NCBI GenBank assembly: GCA_022570795.1
Contig: JAKUDP010000018.1
Location: forward strand, 124,001-188,000
DNA: 64,000 nt
Origin: Sphaerulina vaccinii
Taxonomy: Eukaryota > Ascomycota > Dothideomycetes > Mycosphaerellales > Mycosphaerellaceae
Direction of reading: 5' to 3'
Under the pieces are notes generated by a model that saw only the letters and a list, made by a program, of their open reading frames with translations, ran no database searches and was not told the DNA's origin. Below are positions 41,767 to 52,592 of this stretch, one piece after another. The number at the start of each line of letters is the position of its first letter. Within the stretch, counting starts at the first letter, position 1. The position numbers and the translations under genes are program-made.

Positions 41767-43557
41767 TTAGTCAATGCTGACCATGTCGCCGCCATCGTAT
41801 GCAATGTCAAAAGTGTTTAGAATGTTCTTCGCAGCGGTTTCGCCAGTAGCGAACGCACCATGCACACAACCATTGGCGACCATCGTGCAATGCTCACCAG
41901 CGAATTGAAGTCTTGAACCTTTGTGGTTCTCCAGAGCATCAAGCAGCAACTCCGGCTCATCACCCACTTTGTCCGCGGAATATGAGCCATAACCAGCGAG
42001 TGGATCCTGTGTCCAGTGAGTTGTCTCCACGTCAACGAGGCGAGGAAGAGTCTTGTATGGCTCAGTCCTGAGAAGCTTAAAGAGTGGCTCGAAGAACTTG
42101 TAGATGGCCTTCTTGTCGGTCATGGCTTCGATGCGTTGAGTCAAGGGCTCCGCAATCTGCACACAAAGCTCTTTGCCGCCAGTCATGATCCAGAGGTTGA
42201 TAGTCACGGTCGCATAGTTGAGGATATTATCTGGCTCATTTGAGCTGCTTGAGCTGGGAGATGTGGAGTAGGTATCCTCTTCAAGCTCCGGTGGTGTTGG
42301 GAAGAACATGAACTGATCATTATCCTTGCTCCAGAAGACATCTGCGAACTCGAAGAATATCTTTCCCAAGGCGCCGTAAGAGAACTTCGACAGCGCGAGC
42401 TGCATATCACTTGGCAATGGCGGGTCGAACGCAACCAGGTTCCGCTTGAGCGCTCCCAGTGGAAGTGTTGAGATGACGGCGTCCGCTTCCATGACAGCTA
42501 CGCTGCCATCCGCATTGTGATACTCGAGAGAGCACTTGGAAGAGCCGTCCTCACTCCAGGTGATACGATCGACGATGCTGCTCAGCTGGATTGTGTCCGG
42601 AGGCAAGGAGTCAGCAACCCACTTCACCACATTGTCATAGCCACCTTTCATATACAAGTTGCCTGCAGTCATTAGCGAAGCTCACTTTATAGGATAGAAC
42701 AGACTTACGTTCAGTCACAAAGTACGAAAGATTCTTGGCGGAGGCGGTCTCAATGTTGGTACCAATCCAAAGCTCTACCTCCTTGAATGCTTGAGGCGCC
42801 CACAAGCGCTCATCTTCTGTGATGAGCTCATGCTTGGCAACAAAGCCATTCACGAAGTCGGACACAGTCTGATCAGGTGCATCCGGATGGGTCTCATACC
42901 ACCACTCCATGTGATCGGCGGCCTCATCCGCAACCTTCTTCGCCTTGAACTGGGCGCCTGCACGACCTTGCTCTGTATAGTACAATGGCAAGCCATCATC
43001 GTAGTAATAATCTAACTTTAGCTTCGAGATCAGCTTGACCAGCCTGTTCTGCGAAGTTTCGTGGAGCCAAGCAGCGCCTTTGTGTTTGATGTTAGCAAGA
43101 GAAGCGATGTTCCCTGGGGTGAAGAAGCCTTGCGGCGCTCTACGAACCAACACAGGTCTGCAAAGCTCAGTATCAGCATTTGCAAGTTCGTGTTTGAGGA
43201 CTAACCAATATCTCTTGGTGCTCCTGCTTCGTTTCGAGTAGTGTGGACACGTCCACCTATGCGGTCGCGTCCTTCGAGAATCACAACGTCCACGCCGTGA
43301 CGTGCAAGTATAGAAGCAGCCCTCAAGCCCGAAATTCCCGCACCCAACACAATCACCTTTCCATTGACTCCGGTCCTGGGCGCCAGCTTATCGACTGCTG
43401 CTGGCGTCTCTGCCTGCAAGGCCATGCTAGGAGAGACTGAGACTGATGCGTTCCCACCCAGGCCGGAGCCACAATTAGACGGTTTCTTCGGTGGACTAGC
43501 ACATATATGCGTGGTCTGGTGGTATAAATTGGCCATATTGTTTTGACACGCTGACAT
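41767..43557 (-). CDS. Polyamine oxidase-type flavin amine oxidase, three exons
   Basis: Join 43557..43206, 43077..42709, 42662..41767 (538 aa). FAD enzyme that oxidises polyamines or their acetyl forms. The dinucleotide motif GKVIVLGAGISGLRAASIL is followed by EGRDRIGGRVHTTR. Intron 1 (128 nt) must end at AAAG 43078: the joined DIGAAWLHETSQNRLVKL matches the family, whereas the unspliced reading gives unrelated protein. Intron 2 restores VTERNLYMKGGYDNVV. Then come ISTLPLGALKRNLVAFDPPL and the C-terminal FAD motif RLQFAGEHC...HGAFATGETAA. An N-terminal extension of about 65 residues before the FAD motif is Ser/Pro-rich. It is divergent from an MFS transporter, and GATA-type sites lie between them. 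Confidence 0.92.
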
Positions 43558-43822
43558 TCAGCTGTGATGTGTGGAACTTTAGTATGCTGGGGGAGGAGAC
43601 GCGCTCGTAGAGGTGCTGGAGATGATGTTGTTGTTGGTCTTGGGACGAGGTTGAAAGGAGCGAGGGAGGAGTAATAGAGCTTGGAATGCAAGGATGACTA
43701 GTCCAGCGGCACGTGTTGCGCGGGATGACGGCTAGCACCAACATGGCCAGTGGATCCGAAGAACGATCTTCTCTTCCTCGCCACTCGGGCCTCATCTTGA
43801 TCCTTCACACCGGATGTCAGCG

Positions 43823-43853
43823 TATCTTGCGAACCCCTGTGCTATCTGATAAG
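43823..43853. promoter_or_regulatory. Clustered GATA motifs (AreA/NIT2-type candidate)
   Basis: Three GATA cores within 31 bp: TATCT at 43823-43827, TATCT at 43843-43847 and GATAAG at 43848-43853, the last two back to back. Fungal nitrogen regulators of the AreA/NIT2 type prefer closely spaced GATA pairs. The site lies between the divergent polyamine oxidase and MFS genes. Function is inferred only. Confidence 0.4.
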
Positions 43854-44138
43854 AAGAAATTCTGGTTGCGCGTCGAAATCCTCTGCCGCGGAAAGAAGAG
43901 ACTCTTGATTCTATAAGCATAATATGCGTACTGAAGCTTATATTTCTGGATTCGTGGTCGACGCCATCAAGTGAACATGCGCTTCTGCTGACTGGTCGAA
44001 CGAGCTCAGCGCCACGCCCACGAGACCGCTGCAGCCTTTGGTCATACCACACCTGCTTCTGCACAAGCCGGGCTGCACCCAGATCAAACAACCTTACTCA
44101 AGACTCCAGGCCCGTGACTGCATAGAACCACAGTCAAT

Positions 44139-45749
44139 ATGGCAGAGCCAAACGGAGCATGGCTACCAGGAACTATCCAGATGTTCGTCCAAGGCGACTC
44201 TGGCGATCTTCGCGACCAAGAGCTTACCCTGACCCCACCACCTACGAATAGTCCAAATGACCCTATGAACTGGTCACCAATGAGAAAGTACTGGCACGCA
44301 TCACTGGTCCTGTTCATCACGGCCTTGACTGCAGCGATTTCGAACGATGCCGGTGCTGCTAGTGATGGTATGCTGGCTGAGCTCAACATTTCATATGCTG
44401 TAGCGAACACAGCCGCTGGGGTCCTCTTCGCATCGATCGGCTACTGGTGTCTCCTCGCATCACCTATGCCGTGGCTGTACGGTCGTCGTATCCAATATTT
44501 GATCTGCTTGACATTCGGTCTTGTGGGGTCAGTATGGTTCGCACGCATACAGACTGTCCAAGATTCGATCTGGAATCAGATGTTTGTTGGTGCAAGTGAA
44601 AGTTGCGCAGAAGCATTGGCGCAGCTCTCACTGTCGGACCTCTTCTTCCAGCATCAACGTGGCTCTGTTTTGGGCTTGTATATCTGGGCTACCTCCGTTG
44701 GTACTTTCCTGGGACCATTGGTTGCAGGCTACATTGCTATTGACAGCTGGAGATGGGTCGGCTGGACCGCAGCTATAGTCTGTGCAGGTACTCTGGTCGT
44801 CTTCTTCTTCGGTCTGGAAGAGACGTCCTTCCACCGCGAGGCTATTCTGGGTCAGCATCTTGGTGGGACCACCATAGTCGCTTTTGCAGAGGACAAGAAA
44901 GCGCCAGAAAATCACGACCAGCTCGACTCTCGTGCTTCTAGTGACAGCGCTCAGATGGGTGCCGATCGCAAGAAGACGTACCGCGAGCGCATTGCACTCA
45001 TCACACCGGCACCGAACCTGATTGGACTTGGCTTCAAGCAGTACTTTCTGCGCCTCTTTAACACTCTTCGAGTCTTCGCTTTTCCGGCCGTGCTGTACTC
45101 CGGTCTGCAGTGGGGAGCACAGGATGCCTGGTTGACCTTCTATCTGACAGTAGAAGAGGACAATTACTATGATCCTCCTTGGAACTACTCCAACTCGGCT
45201 GTGGCAATTATGAATGTGCCCACACTCATCGGCGCCACTATCGGCTGTATCTATGGCGGCTGGTTCTCGGACGTCTTCGTGAGGTGGATGGCGAAGCGCC
45301 GCGGAGGCGTATCTGAGGCGGAAGATCGTCTTTGGCTCATGTATCTTTCGGCCATCATCAACCCAGCCGGCCTTTTGCTATTTGGCATTGGATCTTCGAA
45401 GGGCTGGAACTGGCCTGGTCCATATATCGGGCTAGCCATGATCGGTTTCGGCTTTGGCTGCGCAGGTGATATCTCAATGGCCTACTTGATGGACGCCTAC
45501 CCAGACATGGTGCTGGAGGGAATGGTCGGGGTCGCAGTCATCAATAACACCCTAGCATGCGTTTTCACCTTTGTGTGCAGCTACTGGATCGATGCTAGCG
45601 GCCTAGCGAACACTTTTATCGCAATTGGCGTCTTGTCGCTGTTCTTCCACCTGGCGACCGTTCCGATGATGATATGGGGCAAGGCCTGTCGCCGCTGGAC
45701 TCATCAAAGATATCAGCGCTTCCTGTATCTACGTGATGGCGAAAGCTGA
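44139..45749 (+). CDS. MFS transporter (DHA1-like, Hol1-related pattern)
   Basis: Single-exon, 536 aa from ATG 44139. Major facilitator with about 12 membrane spans. The leader DPMNWSPMRKYWHASLV is the usual entry to TM1 in fungal DHA1 transporters; further blocks are SIGYWCLLASPMPWLYGRR (motif A region, G-R-R), LSDLFFQHQRGSVLGLYIWA, GTFLGPLVAGYIAI then WRWVGW, and after a long cytosolic loop (about residues 235-300) GAQDAWLTFYLTV and GFGFGCAGDISMAYLMDAYP. The LSDLFF...RG...G-x-x-LGPL...WRW pattern occurs in the Hol1-like group, whose yeast member transports polyamines; with polyamine oxidase as divergent neighbour, a polyamine or related amine is a plausible but unproven substrate. Confidence 0.9.
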   Translation: MAEPNGAWLPGTIQMFVQGDSGDLRDQELTLTPPPTNSPNDPMNWSPMRKYWHASLVLFITALTAAISNDAGAASDGMLAELNISYAVANTAAGVLFASIGYWCLLASPMPWLYGRRIQYLICLTFGLVGSVWFARIQTVQDSIWNQMFVGASESCAEALAQLSLSDLFFQHQRGSVLGLYIWATSVGTFLGPLVAGYIAIDSWRWVGWTAAIVCAGTLVVFFFGLEETSFHREAILGQHLGGTTIVAFAEDKKAPENHDQLDSRASSDSAQMGADRKKTYRERIALITPAPNLIGLGFKQYFLRLFNTLRVFAFPAVLYSGLQWGAQDAWLTFYLTVEEDNYYDPPWNYSNSAVAIMNVPTLIGATIGCIYGGWFSDVFVRWMAKRRGGVSEAEDRLWLMYLSAIINPAGLLLFGIGSSKGWNWPGPYIGLAMIGFGFGCAGDISMAYLMDAYPDMVLEGMVGVAVINNTLACVFTFVCSYWIDASGLANTFIAIGVLSLFFHLATVPMMIWGKACRRWTHQRYQRFLYLRDGES

Positions 45750-45944
45750 CATCTTGTATTGTTTGAAGGGCATGTGGGGAAAGGGGAAGTCGAGAAGCTT
45801 GCAGTGTCCCCACGGTATCACTCATGCAATTTGAGAACACCTTGTATATCTATCAAACAGCCATGAAGATGGCTCACGACCCTTCTGCGAACACCATGAT
45901 CTCCATATCGACACTCAAAACACGCCAACTTTCCCACCAGCAAT

Positions 45945-46330
45945 CTAACCACCGCAGTTCGCGATCCAAGTGCCCTTATAATTCTGAATGTTAGGCATGC
46001 ATCCATTCCCTTCTGTCCCACACTTGCTATGCTGTAAATATATAACTATTAGCCAGGACCATCCATACCTTACATGGCAGACAGAGAAATACTTACACCA
46101 GAGCAGTACTGAGTCATTCCACCAGCGGCTCTATCTGCGTCATTAGGCAAACAGTAACCTGCCCAGCTAGGTCCTGATTGTGCCATTCCTTTGATGCAGT
46201 TCTACGAACCAAACGGTAAGCATGTCTTCTGATCTGTCCCTCCTTCGCAGAAACGTTGTCAACTCACCCATGCTGAAACTTGAGAGATCGATACAGCAAA
46301 GACTGCTGCGATTGTAATGGAGAACTTCAT
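45945..46330 (-). CDS. Small secreted six-cysteine protein (SSP-2)
   Basis: Join 46330..46268, 46201..46097, 46031..45945 (84 aa). Exon 1 is a complete secretion signal (MKFSITIAAVFAVSISQVSA) plus one Trp codon. Exon 2 starts NCIKGMAQSG and carries three Cys; exon 3 reads HSKCGTEGNGCMPN and carries three more, ending IANCGG. Intron 1 (66 nt, GTGAGT...CGTAG) follows Trp as in SSP-1; intron 2 (65 nt, GTAAGT...TTACAG) falls just before the His-Ser-x-Cys block, as in SSP-1. C4-C5 spacing in exon 3 (six residues, then GNGC at C5) is identical in both. A TATAAA sits 67-72 nt upstream of ATG. No frame of 60 codons shows this gene unspliced. Secreted, likely disulfide-bonded; function unknown. Confidence 0.78.
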
Positions 46331-46888
46331 GATTGAATTGGTCGAATTCGCTGACAACTGCTCAATTGCATACGAAAGAGGAAGGCTTTCGCACGCTTTA
46401 TACTACAAGATAACATCATCGTTTGTCGTTGCCTATATAAAAGTGATGCCACTGAGGACGTTTGTAGATCCGCTAGAGTGATAGCGTCTTGAGAGTGGCA
46501 TGTTACTAACACCAGCTTCGTGGCTAGAAGCTGGAAGAAAGTCTCGAAGCTGTGAAACCTTTGCGACACCATAACAGATGAGTTGCAACATGGTCGTCTA
46601 GTAGAGCCCGAGAATGTGGATAATGTGGAAGACTGCTGACTACTCATCAGGCCACGAAATTCACCCGAGTCCGACGGCGCACGGCAATGCTGGACTAGCA
46701 CGGAATACGAACGCTATCCGGAGATCAATGGTGCCACAAATGGCACGTGTCTCCGTATGTAATCATTGATACAATTTTACGGAACGACTGTCGTCGTACG
46801 GCTTTGTCTTGTTCGTGGAGGTTGAGAGTGTACTGTACACCAACCACCCCACACATATCTGCCTCTCCACTTCGACTTATATCTATCG
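46331..46888. other. Intergenic, SSP-2 promoter and F-box/LRR 3' flank
   Basis: 558 bp; apart from the TATA element nothing recognised. Both neighbours are on the minus strand. Confidence 0.35.
46397..46402 (-). promoter_or_regulatory. TATA box of SSP-2
   Basis: TATAAA on the minus strand, 67 nt upstream of the SSP-2 ATG at 46330, the right place for a fungal TATA element. A longer TATATAAAA on the plus strand near 46433 faces away. Confidence 0.5.
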
Positions 46889-49396
46889 TTAGCGATACAG
46901 ATAGTTGTTCGTAAATTTGTTGCCATAATAGTCGAGCTCTTCATCACTCCTCATGTTCGCGTGCGATCGCACAACTTGCACAACGCCATCCCACAGGCCC
47001 TCGGTCTCAGCATGCGGGTTACCAGCAGCAACTTTCCTCTCGTGTGCAAGCTTCCGCTCTTTCCGGAAGCTAGAAATCGCAGCTACGGTGTCGACATTTT
47101 TAACGACCTCCACCGACCTCTGAGCCATGTTGTGATGATCTCCAGTTTGGCCAAAGTCCACTTCTTTCTCAGCCGCACCATTGTAAACTGGTGGTCCACC
47201 TTCGATAGTCGGAAACATGTTCTCTTCTTCCCCGAAGAAGCTGAAATCGGTGGCTGCAGCATTCCATAGAGCTTCACTGTCGCGATCGTTGGTCATGGAC
47301 CTGGCTTCTTGATGATGTCGCCAAGGACTAGCCTTGCTGCTACGTTGCTCGGTCTCTGGGGATATCTCCAGCACCAGACGCTTCAGAGCGAACAGCTTGT
47401 TCGCTGAGTGCTTTAGTGCAGAGGTATGCCCTTTACGTCCGGGTGGTAGCGAATAGTCCAGTTGGGCCTGGTTCTTCGCAGAAGCAGCTTCTTCTGCACA
47501 TTTCTTGATGAAGCATACGATACGTTCGGACACGTCCTGACTTGATGTGAATGGAGGGACATTCGTGAGGACGAGAGTTGTAATGTGAGGCAACATCGCC
47601 GGGTGGAGGTTGTGCATCGCAGCCATGTGTGCATTGAGTCTTGCTTGGCGCTCTGTGCCCATAGACGAGTAGCTCCGTGGCCTGGGTGTGTGTGATGGCG
47701 TGAAAGCAGGACTTCCAATTGGTGACACAGCAGGAGCGAATCCGGTCGCTGTCATGATCATTGTGCCTTCGCTGAATGCCGAGACGGGACTGAGATGTGT
47801 GTGATGCATGTCGCTTGAGATGGTGTCCACGACCTCGGGCGCTAGAGCACTACCTCGTCGGGCTTCTCGTGCGCGTTCGGTGAGGTCTTCGGGCGCATCA
47901 ATTTTGTATGTGTCGTCGGCTGCGGGTGACACGACAAACTGCATCGGGTCACTCTCGAGCTCGTATCGAGGCGTTTGCTCATCTGTAGGCAGCTCAAATG
48001 CCTGGGGCCGTACAGAACTGCCGCCAAGTTCTGCTGCATGTGTAGGCATCCGAGGCATTGCTGTATCTGCGAGTTCCACACGGCCCTGCACAACTTCTTC
48101 TTCGAGGACGCCTGGTCGATTGGATTCTTTCGTGATCAAGCTGTGATCTATCCTCAGAAATGTCAAAGACTCTGATGCGTGTGCTGCGAGAACCGGTGTG
48201 AGCTTCTCAACGCCAGGTGCCATCTCATCAGAGTGCCACTCAGCGCCATCAGAAGACTGTTGTCGAACCTTGGCTGCAGCGACTGAGCCCACATCTAACA
48301 CATGCAGCCGGCCAGATCGCACAAGTCCAGACACTCCTTCGACTGTGAGAGCATTTCGAGCTATGTATAGATGAGTGATGCCACCAGCAGGCGCGTCCTC
48401 GATGGCTAGTCTGCTGACAAAACGCCCCGTGAAGGCATTGCGCAAATACCCTTCGAACTCTTCCCCTTGGTATATCTCAAGCATTTCGGAGCCTAGATAT
48501 GGAAGTAAAGTAGATGATCGTTGACCTGGCGCTGTATCGTCGAGATGTTCGGTATTCCTTGCGAAGCAATAGTCCAACAAAACTCGCACACCACGATCTG
48601 TCACCTGGTTGTCTCTGATATCGAGACTTCTTACTCGAACGCCGATCGATTTAGCCAAGGCCTCGATGCTTTCGTCCCTCAAGCTGACTCCACGCAGCTT
48701 CAGCACTTGGAGTCCAGCAAATTTTCTTAGTACTGTGAGCACAGCAGGGTCCCTCGCAGGATACGAGAAGGACAGATCCAGATATAGAAGACTCTCGAAT
48801 CGACTTAATGCAGCTGCCAGACCGTTTGAGGTTACGTTGGGACATCTTGAAGCGTCTAACAAACGAAGCCCGAAGGATGGTATCCTGTCGATTGTAGGTA
48901 GTGGTCGCTGGAATAACGTGCCGCTAGATCCAGGTAGTTCTATCACTCCAGCAGGCGGATCCTGTCTCTCCTCAGATTTCCTTCGCATCAGAACCAGCGC
49001 TTGCAAAGCAGCATAGTCGAAGAATGGCAATCCTCGTACGATCAGTGACTGCAGGTTCGGTAACCTTTCCATAAGATCGCGTAGCCAATCAGAGTGAGGT
49101 CCATTGTAGAGCTCAGCATGTGCCGGAGGAAGATGCAAGGTATGCGTCAAAGATCGGACGAGCAGTCGTGCTGTTTGAAGAGTCCGCCTGAAGCGCGTGA
49201 GAGCGACGTACACAGCATCGTTTTCGATGCCGAAGTGACTCGCCGGATTGCCCCAGATGTGAGGCGCGAAAGTAGCGTGCCATCTGCTGCAGACCAGAGA
49301 GGCAGAGCATAGATCTTGTGAAGGTATGTATCGTGCTATGATGTCCCAAATGTCGATCAAGGTGGCGGACGCGTACGAAGGAGGGGCTGCTTCCAT
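46889..49396 (-). CDS. F-box/LRR-type protein, 835 aa
   Basis: Single exon from ATG 49396. The F-box region (about residues 12-55) reads LIDIWDIIARYIPSQDLCSA then SLVCSRWHATFAPHIWGNP. Leucine-rich repeats follow at about residues 120-290: LPNLQSLIVRGLPFFDYAAL, LRLLDASRCPNVTSNGLAAA, FESLLYLDLSFSYP, LQVLKLRGVSLRDESIEAL, VRSLDIRDNQVTDRGVRVLL, i.e. the cysteine-containing (RI/CC) LRR style of F-box/LRR proteins such as Grr1. The C-terminal half is largely disordered with Ser/Pro/His-rich stretches, broken by ordered patches such as PHITTLVLTNVPPFTSSQDV and LKRLVLEISPETE. It is likely an SCF ubiquitin-ligase receptor; targets unknown. Confidence 0.85.
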   Translation of the reverse strand: MEAAPPSYASATLIDIWDIIARYIPSQDLCSASLVCSRWHATFAPHIWGNPASHFGIENDAVYVALTRFRRTLQTARLLVRSLTHTLHLPPAHAELYNGPHSDWLRDLMERLPNLQSLIVRGLPFFDYAALQALVLMRRKSEERQDPPAGVIELPGSSGTLFQRPLPTIDRIPSFGLRLLDASRCPNVTSNGLAAALSRFESLLYLDLSFSYPARDPAVLTVLRKFAGLQVLKLRGVSLRDESIEALAKSIGVRVRSLDIRDNQVTDRGVRVLLDYCFARNTEHLDDTAPGQRSSTLLPYLGSEMLEIYQGEEFEGYLRNAFTGRFVSRLAIEDAPAGGITHLYIARNALTVEGVSGLVRSGRLHVLDVGSVAAAKVRQQSSDGAEWHSDEMAPGVEKLTPVLAAHASESLTFLRIDHSLITKESNRPGVLEEEVVQGRVELADTAMPRMPTHAAELGGSSVRPQAFELPTDEQTPRYELESDPMQFVVSPAADDTYKIDAPEDLTERAREARRGSALAPEVVDTISSDMHHTHLSPVSAFSEGTMIMTATGFAPAVSPIGSPAFTPSHTPRPRSYSSMGTERQARLNAHMAAMHNLHPAMLPHITTLVLTNVPPFTSSQDVSERIVCFIKKCAEEAASAKNQAQLDYSLPPGRKGHTSALKHSANKLFALKRLVLEISPETEQRSSKASPWRHHQEARSMTNDRDSEALWNAAATDFSFFGEEENMFPTIEGGPPVYNGAAEKEVDFGQTGDHHNMAQRSVEVVKNVDTVAAISSFRKERKLAHERKVAAGNPHAETEGLWDGVVQVVRSHANMRSDEELDYYGNKFTNNYLYR

Positions 49397-49901
49397 ACTG
49401 CCCAGAAGCAGCTGAAGTCAACAGCGCGAAGTTGAGGAGAGCGTAGTGTTGGCATTTTGCTTGTGGAAGGAGTGGTATGCGAGGTGTGGAAGAGCTGTGA
49501 CGCGAGGTGCAGCCGCTGCTTGGCGAATCCTTCAGGATGGGCACGTGCCTTACTTTGACTAGGATCAGTGAAGCACAGCCTCCACTAGGTATTCTTCGAT
49601 ATATGCATCAGCGTGGATGAATCTCAGAAGCTGATCGTGTCTGTCACTCTACGGAATAGTCGTTGAGTGACGATATTGAGTCTTGGGAGGAGGATGAAAG
49701 ATAATGTATGATAGTGAGTGAACTCCGGTCATATTTCTCCAAGAGAACTAAGTGAGTATACAGTACATTTGATGAAAATCGGTGGGACTTTGAAGTCTCT
49801 ATACTTTCTTGAGAACGCCGTAGAAGTGCCTGAGCTAGCTTCTCAAACGCCATCCACGCTGGAACGCTACAGTAAGCAAACCCATAGTCAAGTCTGGAGC
49901 T
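49397..49901. other. Intergenic
   Basis: 505 bp between the F-box/LRR start (minus) and the FSH hydrolase stop (minus). No gene seen. Confidence 0.35.
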
Positions 49902-51051
49902 CTAGAATCTCCTAACAGTAATCTTCCTCGCAAAGCGCAGCCGCTTCTTCTTGTTCGTCTTTCCAGATACGCTCGACCCTGGACTCGGTGTCCTCGAGCT
50001 CTTCGGACTAGTGCTGCCTTCAGTAAGCGGTGGCATCTCGCTCTCGGACAGCGCAACATTCGTGACAGCAGTGACAGTCAACGTCGCACTCGTGATGAGG
50101 AGTGAACATCTCCTTAGTGGCATGCCTTCTTCGACCATAGACCTTTCCCGCAGTGCGGCCTTTACACAAGCTTGATTGAAGAAACCGGACATGCGATACA
50201 TGCTATTGCGGTCTGTGGGTACTGCGTGCGTGCCTGCGTGTCGGAGTACTGTCGGGTTCTCGCAGGAGGCGATCATTTCTGCAGACATCTGTTCGCTGAC
50301 CATGTGGTCCCAATCAGCGACAAGGTGCATACTTGGAGTTGTGATCTTGGGCGTGAAAAAGCCGTCGTAGAATTGTGGTGCGTTGATGAAGCCTGAGCAG
50401 GCAATGGCGAACTTGAAAGGAGATTGTGGTGGTGGAATGAGAAGTGGTAGGCCTTGGTTGGCCAGAGCCTCGACACGTTCTGGTCGGACGCTGCCTTCGC
50501 AGAGGGATGCGAGCATCATAGCGATGGAGGCGCCTTGCGAGAAACCCACAATACCATCGAATGGTCCGTGTTCTCGTATATATTTCGTGAGGTAGTCCAA
50601 ACTGCTGTACAGCTGATCGAGACGAATTGTGAACTCGAGGCGTGTCCACCAAGCTCGCATGTCTAGGATGTCTGACGATTGTTGGTCGGTCGTCAGTTCG
50701 ATTGGGCCGTCTGGAAAAGACCACTCGATGCCGTCTGAGTAATCTGCTTGGAGGTCTGCGTCGAGGTTGGCCTCTAGATATTGTGTGATGCGCTTCATCT
50801 TCATGCGGAAGAAGTCGCCGCTTTGTCCGAAGCCTGAAGAAGCGTCGTTAGCTAACGTTGAGGTTGTACCTGATGGGGGAGGACATACCATGCAAACATA
50901 GCACTCTCATTTTCCTGTCTCGACGAGACGTGGGTGCTGGCTTCTCGAACTGGACTTCCAGGTTTGACTCCAACGTGTCTGCACCGGCAATCTGTGCGGC
51001 GAGATCGAATGTTGAGGCGTCAAAGCCCGTTGCCTCATAGTTGGTGAGCAT
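49902..51051 (-). CDS. FSH-family serine hydrolase
   Basis: Join 51051..50889, 50833..49902 (364 aa). Alpha/beta hydrolase of the fungal FSH1-3 family (ovarian-cancer-gene-2-like). The joined start of the domain reads MRVLCLHGFGQSGDFF across the 55-nt intron (GTATGT...TTCAG). The nucleophile elbow GFSQGASIAMMLAS holds the catalytic Ser; LHLVADWDHMV carries the likely Asp region and RHAGTHAVP the catalytic His. About 47 residues precede MRVLCLHG. Most family members start at that Met, so the true start may be the inner ATG at 50910. A C-terminal extension of about 90 aa is Ser/Pro- and basic-rich (TPSPGSSVSGKTNKKKRLRF). Substrate unknown. Confidence 0.9.
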
Positions 51052-52592
51052 GATGACCAGTTACTTCAGCGCTGAACAAGATCTGCAGAGTTCTCCAGTA
51101 CTCTTCAAGAACAGTAAGTCAACACTGGGGAGCAGGACCGGATGTCCGCAGCAGCATCAGGACTAACATATACCTATGGCACGCGCAGTCAGTCTCGCGA
51201 GTCTGCAGATAGCGAGATCGTGCGCCGCAGATACTTTGCGATCTGGACTCCATACTTTCGTGCCTGCTTCGGGCCCAGAAATCGTCCGCAGGTCCGCATG
51301 AGCATGTGAAATGTTTCAAAGAGGCCGTATCTTGGCGAGGAATCCTTTGAGTATCTCCGTATCGGGAGCACGAATGTCGCGATTGGCGACGTTACCCGCA
51401 CGTTTGGAGATCTCAGCGGTCGATGTTTCATGGTAAGGCGGGAGGGCAGCGGCAGCGACCGGCTAGATTTGTGGTGATGAGTCTTGGTGTGAGACATGAG
51501 TGCCAAATATGGCAAGAATAGCTGTCGAGATTTCCGTTGTCTTGAACAACTCAAAAGCGAAGACAAGCGCCACGATTGAGGCTTCGCAACAGCTCGTACA
51601 ATCTCTGCATTTTGTACAGTTCGGAGAGCTCAGAGGTGTTGCTGGTATTGAGTTGTGTTCTTGCGGAAGGTCGAAGTGAGCAATTAGCTGAACAACTAGA
51701 TGGTGTCAGTGAGAGGTTGTATGTCTTGAATCTCTATCGGTCCGTTGTCCATACGATCAGGAGTGCGAAGCAGATCGAGTTCGAGGATGCTGATGTGATC
51801 GAGTTTTGGCATATCAGAGGCGCTTGGCACGAAGTTTGGCATAGGTGAAACTTGTGGCGTCACGACAAATCTGATATCTGGTCGAGAACACTGCCGTCTG
51901 CTGTTGCACTCCGCATAATCGGCGACAACGTCTGATTCTTGCCGCTGGTGACAGGGCTGAGTAGTACCAGGTACGATATTGCTGTATACGGCCGGATCAC
52001 ACAGGAGGAGCTGACAGCTGAGCAAGTAGTGCAACCAGACTTTTCCTCGGACCAGCTCGTGGAGTAGTTCAACCAGAATCGTGAAGCTCATAGAGCTATC
52101 CACCTCTCCTTTGGAGCCAATGGCTCGGTTTTGTGCTCATATGAATGCTGTGTCCACACAAAGCTCAGGATGCGCTTGTTAGCTAGGCGTACCATCTTGA
52201 CATCGAGCACCTTCGACCTGATCTCAGGATACCCACTGATCGGTCCCGAATATGAAGCATAGTGGTCTGCCATAGGGTTCTGGGAAAGGCTTCCAATGGT
52301 CACGGTGGCGCTCTGCTTGGATCCTGCTTGCTTCGGCGAGCACTCTCCTGCAAACTCGGCATCCGGCTGATAATGGAGCCTGCTACGCCGCGACGATTGT
52401 GTTGCTTTGCATCCTGTGCAGGTCGATGTTTCTGGAGCGTGACAAGAAGGGGAGAAAGAGAAGGAGAACTGGGAAAGAGAGCCCCACTTCTCGCTTACGT
52501 AAGGCAGTCGCGTCTCCATGAGGAAGTCGCGAACCATGCACGACATCGCGCTATGAAACACTTTCTACAGCATCTTCACTGACGAACATGTC
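51052..52592. other. 1.5-kb intergenic region between divergent FSH and Sld2 genes
   Basis: Holds both promoters. Minus-strand frames at 52088-52561 (157 codons) and 51696-52103 (starting GTG, 135 codons) abut with an overlap and have some coding-like patches, but no splice join or family match was found. A third, at 51189-51566, is also unsupported. They may represent an unrecognised or decayed gene. Confidence 0.4.

Noticed and set aside
43078..43153. Reading the polyamine oxidase frame through GTG 43153 (LVRRAPQGFF...)
   Set aside because: The phase does not fit the upstream donor. The AAAG acceptor at 43078 restores DIGAAWLHET, which is the family sequence, so this stretch is intronic.
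51189..52561. Three minus-strand frames between FSH and Sld2
   Set aside because: Two use non-ATG starts or abut in different frames without an intron; no recognised domain.
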